Shown: in pieces, positions 1 through 10,442 of the stretch
How positions within the stretch are numbered: the stretch's first letter is position 1
Layout of the letters: the number at the start of each line of letters is the position of its first letter
Source: Sphaerulina vaccinii
Lineage: Eukaryota; Ascomycota; Dothideomycetes; Mycosphaerellales; Mycosphaerellaceae
Assembly: GCA_022570795.1 (NCBI GenBank)
Contig: JAKUDP010000009.1
Span: forward strand, 372,001 to 436,000
Length of the DNA stretch: 64,000 bases
Reading direction: 5' to 3'
Made by a program: the position numbers and the translations under genes
The notes under the pieces: model-generated
Databases searched by the model: none
What the model was told of the DNA's origin: nothing
The model's input: only the letters and a program-made list of their open reading frames with translations

Positions 1-573
1 CTTCACGACGCAAAGCGGCGACCTTGGAAATGGAAACTCTTCAATGAAGCTTTTCTAGGGAGATGTGTCAGTACGATTTATCATCACAGGTCGTCCAGTT
101 CGGAGACCGTGTCGATGGTCATGGTCATGGTCATGACATCAGAGAGTCTCGGCAGAGGAAGGTACAGGTAGAAGAAAGGAGAGCATCTTTGGTCGTTTGA
201 AAGCCCAAACGCGACGCGATGCTAAAACGTGGTTTCTCGTTTCTCCCAGCGTCGTAGACGCAGATAAAAGCAACGTAAGACAGCAGTACAGGCAGAAATA
301 AAAGCAGACAAAGAAGCATTGGTGTTCGAATCATAGAATTGGCACAGTATCATAGCTGAATCATTATGGTGCTACCGAGCCACACAGCACGAATCCGTGC
401 GCAATTGTGTCCAACCACCCCAACCCGTATTGCGCCTTTTGCGCCGTATGTCGTAAGCATTCCCAAGTCATTAAACCATAAAGCTCAGCTTTCCGAGCGC
501 AAGGAGCGTGCTATTGCTCGTCATTGTCGTTCAAGTAGTGTGTATATCGGTCTGAGCGTGTGAACGTGCTGCT
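1..573. other. Left-edge stretch without a recognised gene
   Basis: I see no gene I can support here. The stretch holds short open frames on both strands, but none has recognisable domains or splice structure. A small tandem of the hexamer catggt lies around 117-135. The right part is probably the 3' untranslated and terminator region of the reverse-strand gene that ends at 574. The first 100 bases could belong to a gene cut by the window edge, which I cannot decide. Confidence 0.4.
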
Positions 574-3500
574 TTAGTCAGAAGCAACAGTCTCGTGATC
601 TGAAGCATCCAGGATGTCGTACTCCTCGTCGGTCAAGAAGCCATCGTCCTCACTGTCCTCTCCATTGGCGCTGAGAACTTCCAATTCTTCGTCAATCTCC
701 ACGAAGTCATCTTCTACGACAGATGGTGAAGCGAGCACTGGAACAGGGGCTGGAACTGCAGCTGGGTTGGCAGAACGCTCGATCTCGCCATCCTCGTTCT
801 CGACGTACGCAGCCTTGCCCTTGTGCGAGCTGCTGGTTGCAGATTCGTAGGTGCTGCTGGAGGGGCTCTCCTTGTCGAGCTTGGGGAAGACCATCTGGCT
901 GCGCTCGAGGTCATCTTCATCGGCGTGCTTGGTAGCCTCGTCGACGATCTTCTTCACCTTGGCACTCTCATCCTCTGCTTTCTTCTCGGCGGCAGCAGCA
1001 GCCTGCTCGCTGTACTCTGCTCGAAGCTTCTCACGCTCCTCGCGAGTCTTCTGAATGTTCGCCTTGATAGAGGCAACTCGTTGGCGTAGAGCATCCTTAT
1101 CTGCCATCTGCTTGCCATACTGGCTAGCTCCCCAATTACCCATAGGCAGATCTTCACGCTTAATGCCTTGAGCCAGGAGCTGATCACGCTGAGCATTGAG
1201 TTGCGCGATCATCTGCTCGCGACGCTGCTTCTGCTGCTCGCGCATCGCGGCAAGACGAGCAGAGAGGTTCATGCTCTCCATGCTGCTATAGGCTGGTGGC
1301 TGCTCAGCTGGAATCTGTGGCTGCGAGAGGCGTACAGGTGGTAATGGCAAGGAGGTGCGAAGTCCGCATGGGCGCATTGCCAAGCGCGGCATGTTGGGAA
1401 CAGCAGACATTGCTGGCACAACTGGAGCGACAGGAACCACGACCTGGTCTGCCTTCTTGACCTCGATATCACACCACAGGCGGTTTCCAAAAGGAGTACC
1501 ATCTGCGGCTTTGACACGCCAGTAGCTGATGCTCTTGCCCTCACGAAGAGGAGCCTTCATGACAACCTTGAAGGCAACCTCTTCTCCAACGGCGACCTCA
1601 CGGCCAACAATGTTGCTCTCGGTGGCTTCATTGATAGCAGCAACGGAAGTCGGATGGCTGTTGTCGACGTTAAGCATGTTGTCTCCTCCAACGTAGCGAA
1701 CGCTGCAACCCGAAGGCCAAGCGTATGGACCAGGGTTCTTCATGGTCCAGATCTGGGTGAAGCGAGTCTCGGGCTCGACAATCATGCCATCAGAGATAGT
1801 GTCGCACACGAAGCGTGCATCCAGCAAGGTTGATGGGATATCGGACTTTAGCTGAATGCCCTGACCAGGCAATGGTGCTGGCGCCTCATACTTCTTGACT
1901 GGAATGGCGATGGGAGCACTCTCACGCTTCTCCTCGGTTGGCTTGATCTCCGCAACAGTCTGCACAGGAGATGGTCCAGTGACGGGGATGTTAACAGGAG
2001 CAGAGCGACGGTCGCCCATGAGACGAACTTGACCACCCTGGTCCTCATTCTCGGTCGAAACGCTTACATTACGAACAGGAGTCTTGAGCTTGATGAGTGG
2101 GTGAGTACGGTTGTGGTGATTGCCTGGCAAAGCCTCGCAGGCTGCGCAGAAGTCGGTGTCGTGGCAGATGGTGCACTTGTAGCGAACACCAGTGATGAAC
2201 GGCTGATTGACCTTCTTGCTGCACAGCGGACCATCGCAGTAGATGCCGAAGTGGCGAACCATGGAGACACCCTGGTCGGCGATGGGGGCATAGAGCGCAG
2301 CGAAGCGGTGGCGAGGGTGGCTCTGGCGAGCGGTCTTGACGCAGTCATTGCAGTAGTCCCAATCAGGGCAGCTCAAGCACTTGTGGCGAACACCAAAGAT
2401 TGGCTGATCGCACCCATCGCAGATAGCGTTGTGGCGAACGTTGCGGCCTGGAGCTAGCTTAGTCGTAGCAGAGAGCGTCAGAACAGTCTCTTCTGTAGAT
2501 GGCTTGAAGCTGTGTGCTGGATGATGGCCGGTCTTCTCGACGTCTTCGAAGCATGTGATGCACAAGTCGTAGTCGTCGCAATCGTTGCAAGTTACAAACT
2601 CACGCTCTGGCAGCACAATCACGCAGCTGTTGCAAGTGCGTGTAGGTGTGCGAGTGTCCGAAGTCAAGACCTTAGTATCGTCCATGAAGGTGCCTGGCAT
2701 CTCCTTCTTCTGCTCCTCCATGCGAGGCTCTGGCTTGACAGGTGCAGCGATGCGTGTGGTTGTGGACTGCACATACTCGCCGTTCTTGGAGAAGCGCTTG
2801 ATCAGCCAGTGGTTATCGCCAGGGCACAGCTTGCCATCCTTCACACACTTCTCACACAGGTCGTAGTCGCCTTCGTGGCAGATGCTGCAGTGGTAATGCG
2901 TGTCCGGGGTAGCGACACCACAGACATTGCAAAAGACAGTCATTTCATCGCACCACTTCTCAGGAGCTTCGACGGACTCGCGTGGGCGGAGTGCTAGCGA
3001 GGGCATCTTGTTGGCCACAGCAGGAGCGGCAAGCTTATCAAAGAAGGCGGACTGGTCGAAGAATGGTCGTGGCACGGGAGCCTCGTCGCTGATCAAGGTC
3101 TGCTGGCTGTTTCGAGCGTCGCGGAATTGGAAGATACCGCTACCAATGGATCGTTGGTCGAAGGAGACTGAATCGCGTGGTGGTGAAGCCTGAGGCACTT
3201 GTAAGCCGCCGTCGTCCATTGTCTGTCTTGAGTGGGCCACGGGCAGTGGACTACGCACGATGAGTGGTGCAGCCTGCTTTGGTGCCGCCTGAACCTCGAC
3301 GACCTCCTTCTCCTGTGGCACCGCGAGAGGGCTCACGGTCGCCTTGAGTCGCAACTTGCCTTTCGCCTTGGCCGCGCGGATCAGTGTCTTGAAGACCTGA
3401 GGATTGGATTGGTTGAGGGTGATGTAGCCGCCGGCAGAGTCGGAGAAGCGCTCGAGCACGACATCCTGCTCTGGCTTGATATTGAGTACGTGGCGGAGCT

Positions 3501-3732
3501 GTAAGACGAGTGTCAGTAATAACAAACAATCACATGTTTGCCGTGTCCAACATCAGGCTGAAGGCTGAGTCGCAAAAAGTGGAGAGGGTGAGCAGCATAC
3601 CTTATCAGGCAGCACCGAGGCGCCCAGATCACGCAGCGGCAGCTTCAGCTTCTTGAGCTGCTCGTTGACGCTGATCTTGATAGTGATGAGCGTGTCCTGC
3701 GTGACAGCACTGCTGTTGTGTGTTGAAGCCAT
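574..3732 (-). CDS. NBR1-like selective autophagy receptor (PB1, four ZZ fingers, FW domain)
   Basis: Two exons on the reverse strand: 3732-3601 (44 codons) and 3498-574, with a 102-nt GT..AG intron (3499-3600) in phase 0, giving about 1018 residues. The first exon supplies the start of a PB1-like region that runs on into exon 2. Four ZZ-type zinc fingers follow at roughly residues 234-280, 333-380, 401-447 and 463-515, each with paired CxxC motifs and a His-rich end. An NBR1 (FW, Ig-like) domain lies at about 605-727, with the typical Trp residues (QIWTMKNPG, YAWPSG). A charged coiled segment and an acidic tail end the protein. NBR1 proteins bind cargo and Atg8; FVEI (976-979) and YDIL (1004-1007), both in acidic surroundings, are candidate Atg8-interacting motifs. 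I saw no UBA domain. Known: fungal NBR1 proteins act in selective autophagy or vacuolar targeting. The Atg8 motifs are inference. Confidence 0.85.
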
Positions 3733-4633
3733 TGTCGATGTTTGTGGGGAGAGAAGAGCGTATGTGTGTGTGTATGTGTGTCTCGAGCTGGTGTCGGCGA
3801 GCTATGACGAGGCGGTGGGCGATTGGCTATCTGCTCTCAAAGCAGCGGCGATAACGGGGTGTCAAAAGTTGTCGGCGTTGTTGGAGCGAGTAATTGCTCC
3901 GCTCGACGTGTGTGATGCAGAGGTGAAGAGATGAAGGCTAGTTGTTGCAGGAAGCAGTCGTTGTTCATGTGTTGGTAGTAGAGCGGAGGGGAGGGGAGGT
4001 AGGCAGCCAGCTGACGCATGGAGAGAGCGAATCGCGGCCCGCTGTGGAGTTGGCTTGACCGGTTCAACAAGCAGCTGCTGGAAGATGGTAGGCGTGTGTG
4101 TGTAAGCAGAAACAAGAAGCATTCGAAGCCACCAGACGTAGGCGAATGATCTACTTGATGAGGTACCTACGTGTGTGATATCTGATGTCGTTTGTGATCA
4201 TTTCCTTGCCACGTTTGCGATCATTTCCGTTTGAACGATTTGCACACGCTACGTGCTAGGCTGCCTTTTGGCTTATCAAAGTGAAGAAGAGCATGAACAG
4301 TGACTATTCTTGCGAACTATAGCAATCACTGCTACTACCTGCTTCCAATAGCCTCCATCCAACATCTCATCCACATACGCGAGTGTCTGCTTTCCAGTGT
4401 CACACAACAAGTACTGTTAAATGAAACGTGCTCCGCCCAGGAGTGTAAACATTCAGACCTTTTCCACTGACGCCATAAACATAATCTCTGGACCAACGCC
4501 ATGCTTGCTAGTTGCCCAACATCAACGTCTCAAAGGACGCAATACAAAACATATCAGAAAATATAGGTCATTATTGTTCCTTCTTCTTCTTCTCCCGTGA
4601 CGAGTACAATCTAAGCAACGCAAGATCAGCTCC
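3733..4633. other. Intergenic region between two reverse-strand genes
   Basis: About 900 bases with no convincing gene. The left part, next to 3732, is the presumed promoter and 5' leader of the NBR1-like gene and contains GT-rich runs around 3755-3785. The right part is the presumed 3' untranslated region of the Barentsz-like gene. Open frames here are short, lack family signatures and overlap one another in several frames. Confidence 0.4.
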
Positions 4634-6802
4634 CTACTGCTGTCCTTGAGATGGATAAAAGCTCGACATCTGCGGCGGAGCATAGTAGTAGGTCGAGTCT
4701 GGCGCAGGCGTTGGCGGTGGCAGGCCCGGCATTGCATATGCAGGTACAAAGCTTTCGGCCGGTTGGTAATTCTCGCCTTGAGCCTGAGCTGGCGCTTCTG
4801 CTGCTGGCAAGTAGAAGACCATACCATTGCTCTCGTGGGCTACCATACCAGACGGTGCCGAACTCTCCTCGCTCTCCACAGGCTGCGAAGGTCTTTGCTG
4901 AGGTGGAGACTGTGGCGGAGGCAATGGGGGAGCAGACGGTGGCGACAACATATAATTCTGTTGTGGAGGCATGTACATCGGCATCGAATTGTAGCCATTT
5001 GGTCCAGGCGGGTAGTAGTAGCCCTGCTGTTGCGACGGGTAAGGTGCATAGTAGGATCCTTGTGGATAGGGTACCATGGGCTGGAAGGCGGGAGCATGCA
5101 TAGCCTGTTCTGGGATTCCCGAAAGTGGTGTTCCAGATTGCTGTTGTGGGAAGGAGAACTGTTGCCGCGGCGAGAAATAAGGCGGAGGCAGTGTCTGATG
5201 CTCATGCATGTGTGCTGGGAGCTGATTAGCGAATGGCTGCTGCTCTGATTGAGCTTGTGAGAGTAGAGCAGGCGATTCGATACCAGTCACAGATATGACC
5301 TTTTGTGGCCTGGGCTGGTGTACAGTTGTCGTAGGCGTTCCTTGATGGTAAGGCTGTGCAGGCGGAGGAAACGTATGCATGTGCACGCCAGTAGGAGTCT
5401 GATGGCCTGATAATGGGCCCATCGGCGTGCTAGAGGCTGAGAATTGTTGCTGCATTCCATGCGGAAGCCTCACAACTGGCCTATTTGGTGGCATACCCAC
5501 GTAAGAGCCAACCGGAGAAAATGCGTTCTCGCGCGCGATACTGGCAAACGAAGACCTGCGGCTGGCAGCAATACTCCCGGCATACACACTGCCACCGTAC
5601 ATGCTGGTCCTTCTGCTGGAGTATCCCATGCCGCCAATGCTTCGCTGATAGCGATCGCTTCCGTACCCACGCTGATTGGGTCGCATTTGTCTTGGGATGA
5701 AGATAAAAGACCTCTGGGAAGAGGGAAAGATGTAGCGCTGAACATGTTCGGGGATCGATATGCGGACAGGCTTGTCACGACGTAGTGGCGGTCGATGATC
5801 AGGCAGGCGAGTGTATTGCTTCCAAGGCACTTCGGAGAACGTTATGGGTGCCTTCATGCCCGGCAAGAGCACGCGAATCTGAACTTTGCCGACAAGCGTT
5901 GTGTTGGAGAACGAAAGTTTGGCATGTGGTCCGTTGTGATTGTTCTGACTCGTCGCACCACTACCACTCTTTGGAAAGAGGCGTGCAGACTCGATCTGGT
6001 CATGAGAAAGCTCAGACAACCTGGAGGTGGTCGGCTCTTCGTTAATGGTATCGTGTAAGTCGTGTTTCCACGGTCCCTCTGCCACTGTCTCCTGCTGTGC
6101 CATGTGATTGCCCGGCGCGAATGACCCAGCTACATTGCCACCACCGCCTCTTCCACGACCTCTGCCATTCCATGCGCCTCTGATGGGGAGATTGCCTTGA
6201 CCATAGTTCGCCCTGGTATCGTGCATGAAGAAGTTCCCTCGATTCGGAACGAAGAACGGATCAGCGTCACGCTTCCTTCTATACTCTTCGTGCTCTTTAC
6301 CTCGTCGATTCGCAGGCGAGTCTGTCTTCCTGTCCGTCGACACAATGACCGGCGCTGAGGTCACGAGCGCCGGGTTGCCATGCGCATCGCGACCCGCGCT
6401 CTCGAAGTCGACCACTTCTTGCACCGCTTGATCGCCCATCGGAAGCCCATTCAGCATGGCTTCAGTGTCTGGCGCAGGCTTGAAAGCAGGCTGTGATTGT
6501 TGCTGCGCCGAGTCCACAGACAGCGTCGGCTCCTTGCTCTGCTTCTTCCCAGGCCTCTTCCTGGTCTTCTTCTTCGCTGCTGCCTTGGTGATCTCGCCTT
6601 GCGCCGGGTCTGCTCCACCGCCTACCGCACTGGACTGTGCCATACTGCTTGCGTCCGCCTCATCATCATCTTCCAAGTCGCTCAGCCCAGAATCTTCACT
6701 CTGCGAATCTTCCACCATGACCGGTCCTTCGTCGTCCTCACCCTCCTCATCCCCGCGTCTTCGCCGACTGACCAACGACTTCAGAGAGCGTCCGGCGGCC
6801 AT
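4634..6802 (-). CDS. Barentsz/CASC3-like (Btz domain) exon-junction complex protein
   Basis: A single uninterrupted reading frame of 722 residues. The N-terminal 100 residues are acidic and then lysine-rich. A Btz (SELOR) segment lies at about 169-251: an EEYRRKRDADPFFVPNRG block followed by FFMHD, then an RGRG-rich linker, then PWKHDLHD. In human CASC3/MLN51 the matching parts (FVP..G.FF.HD and the W-x-H-D element) wrap around eIF4A-III and complete the exon-junction core on spliced mRNA. The remaining two thirds are low complexity: Ser/Arg-rich, then Pro/Gln/Tyr-rich, which suggests a disordered RNP-associating tail. No intron is needed. The segment order and both SELOR elements support the family; actual EJC membership is inference. 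The start at 6802 is the first ATG of the frame. Confidence 0.8.
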   Translation of the reverse strand: MAAGRSLKSLVSRRRRGDEEGEDDEGPVMVEDSQSEDSGLSDLEDDDEADASSMAQSSAVGGGADPAQGEITKAAAKKKTRKRPGKKQSKEPTLSVDSAQQQSQPAFKPAPDTEAMLNGLPMGDQAVQEVVDFESAGRDAHGNPALVTSAPVIVSTDRKTDSPANRRGKEHEEYRRKRDADPFFVPNRGNFFMHDTRANYGQGNLPIRGAWNGRGRGRGGGGNVAGSFAPGNHMAQQETVAEGPWKHDLHDTINEEPTTSRLSELSHDQIESARLFPKSGSGATSQNNHNGPHAKLSFSNTTLVGKVQIRVLLPGMKAPITFSEVPWKQYTRLPDHRPPLRRDKPVRISIPEHVQRYIFPSSQRSFIFIPRQMRPNQRGYGSDRYQRSIGGMGYSSRRTSMYGGSVYAGSIAASRRSSFASIARENAFSPVGSYVGMPPNRPVVRLPHGMQQQFSASSTPMGPLSGHQTPTGVHMHTFPPPAQPYHQGTPTTTVHQPRPQKVISVTGIESPALLSQAQSEQQPFANQLPAHMHEHQTLPPPYFSPRQQFSFPQQQSGTPLSGIPEQAMHAPAFQPMVPYPQGSYYAPYPSQQQGYYYPPGPNGYNSMPMYMPPQQNYMLSPPSAPPLPPPQSPPQQRPSQPVESEESSAPSGMVAHESNGMVFYLPAAEAPAQAQGENYQPAESFVPAYAMPGLPPPTPAPDSTYYYAPPQMSSFYPSQGQQ

Positions 6803-7285
6803 ACTGCTGCGTTGAGACAGACTCGGTTATCGTCCAGAGCAGCCACAGGATAGTCAGGTTGTCCAGGATGGCCAGAGCTGGGTAGCGCAGGAGATTTGGA
6901 CTAGGTGGCAAGCAAGCAGGGCGAGCCGCGAAGAAATGTTGGCTAAGAAGAATTAGAGAAGCGCGCAGAAGTGAACAGCCACGACGTGGTCATCTCATCA
7001 ACAGCCGGCCACCGCACTGCGATATGAGATATGGATAGAAGATGAACGCTCCAAGGAGGAACGATGATGGGAGAGAGTGGGTAGGCACGCTCGTAACAAA
7101 GTTGAGAGATGCCAAGCTAGAACCTACTTGAGGACTTGACTCCGCTCAAAACATAAGCACATATGCGACATCATGTTTCTCGCTGGTCTGCGCTACTATG
7201 TTATGTATGTTACTAGGGGGCGAGTACCATAGCTTATATGCGCGGTGCAGCTGCTACAGTCGATGCGATACTGATCGGTATTCTG
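6803..7285. other. Intergenic region between Btz-like gene and SLY1
   Basis: About 480 bases between two reverse-strand genes. It should hold the promoter and 5' leader of the Barentsz-like gene on its left and the 3' end of SLY1 on its right. I see no open frame with family features, no tRNA and no repeat. Confidence 0.4.
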
Positions 7286-9543
7286 CTATGAGCTTTCACG
7301 GCCCAGTTTGCTGAGTTCCTGTAAGAAGCTAGTCGCGTTGACCAGCTCAGTGCTGCCATAGACCACCCTTTTTCTGCTCACAGCACCACCGGTGCTAACA
7401 GAGCGTTTCGCCCACTCTTGCAAGTTACCATACTCGTCCATGCTACCGCCACCAACAGTGAACACGATTGCCTCGCTAAAGCCTTGCCTACGCTGGCCGA
7501 AAGAGGGGTCAATACCACGTTTCTCTTGCGTGCCAGACCGTGCATCCTTCGCAGAAGGTGGCATCGTGCCTCGAGCATTGGCCGAGCGCGGGTCGAAGTA
7601 GAGAAATCCCTCGGTCTTCTGGAGTGCACTGGTGGATGCGTTCTGTGGATCCATAAGAGACTCGGTGATTTTGGTGAGCGTGAGATCCTTATTGGCAGGA
7701 AGGAAGTTCTTCACGCCCGAGATGAGGTTGTCGAAATTGGCACCTAAGCCAGCGTCCTTGAACCTGTCTGTAAGGCGTGACGAGATCGAACTGAATCCTC
7801 GGAAAAGGTCCGTAGACGCTGAAGTCTGTTGAGGTTGCTGTGTCGGTGCTGACGAGATCATAGTCATTCGTGTGATCTCGCGGACACGTCGAATGTACGT
7901 GAGAGGCAGGGTATCAACCCCAATCTTCTTTAGGACCTCTTCGAATTGCTCTACGTCCGCCCGAGATAGCTCGGCTTCAGTGCTGAGGAACCATATGATG
8001 AAGAGCCGAAGTTTGTCCTGCGGCTCATTTCCTTTATCGTTGTCGTTCAGCAGCTCTAGCATTTGCGCCTTGGTCTGCTTTTTTATGTCCTCCTCAAGCT
8101 GATAGAAATTATCAAGCTGTCGGTCCTTGATTCCTTTGAGTAGTGCAGTGGCGATATTCATATGCATATCCAGTAGGGACTTGCGCTCTCTGAGCTCGGG
8201 CAAGAGTGTGATGGCTGCTTTGAGATGTTGTGCAGATGCGCTCGTATCGTTCTGGAGATCTTCGATCGAGCTGGCACCAGTCTTCTTCGTGATCTCCGTC
8301 GAGTCTTCCTTATAGCGCGTAAGCTCGGCATCGATGTCCTCTGCAACTTGTGGGAAAGGTGCGCCAGAGTTCTTGTTCCAGAAGAAGTCATTCGAAGACA
8401 AATCATAAGACTTCTTCACAATACCTCCAGTTGCGCCAGTCTCGTCAACTGGAGTCTCGACGGTAATGCGGTTTAGATGCATGCTGAGAACGTCGTGAAT
8501 CAAGGATTGGTACGTCCATGAGTGTGACAGCATCGGTACCAGGTCCACATTTCGGTCGACGATAATAAGTATTGGCCTCGAAGAGGTAGCACCAGAGGTG
8601 GATGACTTCCCCGAGAACAAGTTGTCTTTAGCGTTGAGGATATGATCTCGTAGCTTGCGGTCAAGCTTTGCTGCTATCATCGCCGCAGCACCATCTTTGG
8701 GACATCTAATGATGGGTATCGTTCCTGAGAAGGATCAGCAGTTGTATCCCGTCATGAAGCTCAGTCGCACTTACCCATCGTTACTGCAACACTGAACAGC
8801 CCACTGACAATTCGGTCGACATTGTTATCGATGCTCTCATCACTTGTTTGAGCACTGTTCATTGCCCAATACGTTTCCTTGCCCATGCCCAGGGAGAACA
8901 GATTAGGCTCACTAACAATAAAATTGAGATACTGGTCGAAGACCTGGCTGATGCTCGTAGCGGTCCCAGCTTCTGCAGTTTGTGTGGCGAAATCTTCCAG
9001 CAGTGGTCGCGAGATGGAGGACAGAAAGTTGATATATGCAGGCGAGTATAGCCCTTTCTGCAAGTCCTGCGTGATGCGCTGTAGATTGTCCGCAGTGGGC
9101 TCGACCAGGTACAGCACAGGCACATCTGGTATGGGATGCCGCTGGCCATTGATGTTTCTGACGCCATACTGTCAGCAAATGCTGCTTGAGGTCCAATGTC
9201 CTGGCCATTGGTCTCAACTTCAGACGTACAAGTGTATGGTGACTCCCCAGCTGCGCAGATCGCTGACCCGCAGGACGCTACTTATCACATCTCTCCCCAG
9301 CGCGTCAAATACAAGCACTTTCCATATAGGTTCTCCATCTGCGTTCAGGATAGGTGTCGACTTTGGTACCAGTCCATTGGAAGCGGTGCTGTCGAGCGTC
9401 GAGTCGGAAGTGTCGGTGGCATGGTTGAGGTTCAAGATGCGTTCGATCGAGGCTGCAGAATCATTAGCGGTGGCTCTTGGGTAGACTTGGGAGCATATGT
9501 ACAGACCTACTTGACGATCTCGAAGCGACTGGTATGAGGACAT
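7286..9543 (-). CDS. SLY1: Sec1/Munc18 family protein Sly1 (ER-Golgi SNARE regulator)
   Basis: Exons run on the reverse strand 9543-9230, 9157-8775 and 8724-7286, with introns 9158-9229 (72 nt) and 8725-8774 (50 nt). A further 54-nt intron (9453-9506) probably lies in the first block. Removing it joins SLRDRQV to ASIERILNLN, the usual Sly1 start, and a CTAAT branch-like site precedes its acceptor. The product is about 693 residues with that intron removed, or 711 without; yeast Sly1 is 666. Signature stretches include EPIWKVLVFDALGRD, PIPDVPVLYLVEPT, IPIIRCPKDGAA and AAKLDRKLRDHILN. Sly1 clasps syntaxin-type SNAREs (Sed5/Ufe1) and is required for ER-Golgi fusion. It is transcribed away from the PNUTS-like gene, sharing an intergenic region of about 0.9 kb. 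Confidence 0.93.
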
Positions 9544-10442
9544 GTTGGCTGAAGTGGCTGTCTACCAGCCTGGTTCTCGCTTCAGCGCATCAGCGTGGCA
9601 ATGTATCAGTATATGCTGGTGCCTTGAGGAGCCTAACAGTCCGGCAATACACGTTGCATTCACGACTATTTATTGCAATGTCTCGTAGTAGTGAATTCAG
9701 GCTGTCTCGACCAACGGCAAGTGGCGCGAGTCATTTGGCTCTTCCGCTCCCGTCCCTTCCAAAGTACTCTCACCTGCCCACTTTCTTTCCTTTCAACGAC
9801 ATCCACACAAACAACAACACACCCATCACCACCTCACACACAGCGCCTGTCTGCTTGTTAGCCTACTTTCTCTTCCTTTTGATGAGTACGTGATGAGAGA
9901 TTGACAAGGCATTAAACGGCGTTTTCTCGTGGTTTGCATGTCTGGTGGCAGAGTGGGCAGATTGCGACGGCGCTCAGCTTCACTTCTGCAGCGCGGTGAC
10001 GAGCGCTTTTCTGACTGCAATTTGAGCATTCTGGCACTCACGCGCATCTGCCGCACTTGCGAACAGCGTATTCTAAGCATCTGCACATTATCTTGTGGCC
10101 GGCACCGACATCTTAAGTCGTGTCGTGCATCTTCATCCAATCCTCACCACTTGCGTGGAAAGCGACTGGTCTTCTCCTCCCAGGGGGTCGCCGCAGGCTG
10201 AAATTGTACCTGTCATCACATCGAGCAGCTCGGAGACCAGACAAAGTACGCCAACTCTACAGACACATCCGCCCTCAACTGCGCGCTGCGTGTACGAAGC
10301 ACATGGTTCGCAGCGTGCCCTGCGAGACACCAGCATCTCGGCCATAGTCGTCGCGAGTCCCGCAAATCCGGAACTTGCACTTTGTCTTTGAGCCCGATAC
10401 GGACGCCCCACTTTTCCTTGACCTGGTCCGTGCGTTCTCAAG
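9544..10442. promoter_or_regulatory. Divergent intergenic region between SLY1 and the PNUTS-like gene
   Basis: The genes at 9543 (-) and 10443 (+) point away from each other, so this stretch must carry both promoters. A CT-rich run followed by an ACA-rich leader-like tract at about 9745-9845 resembles a filamentous-fungal transcription start on the plus strand. That would give the PNUTS-like gene a leader of roughly 600 nt, possibly with a 5'-UTR intron. No TATA box stands out. Confidence 0.45.

Noticed and set aside
366..563. 65-codon plus-strand open frame at the left edge
   Set aside because: No signature and located in the presumed 3' region of the NBR1-like gene.
2029..2997. Long plus-strand open frames opposite the NBR1-like gene
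   Set aside because: They are antisense shadows of a GC-balanced coding exon; the reverse strand carries clear ZZ domains.
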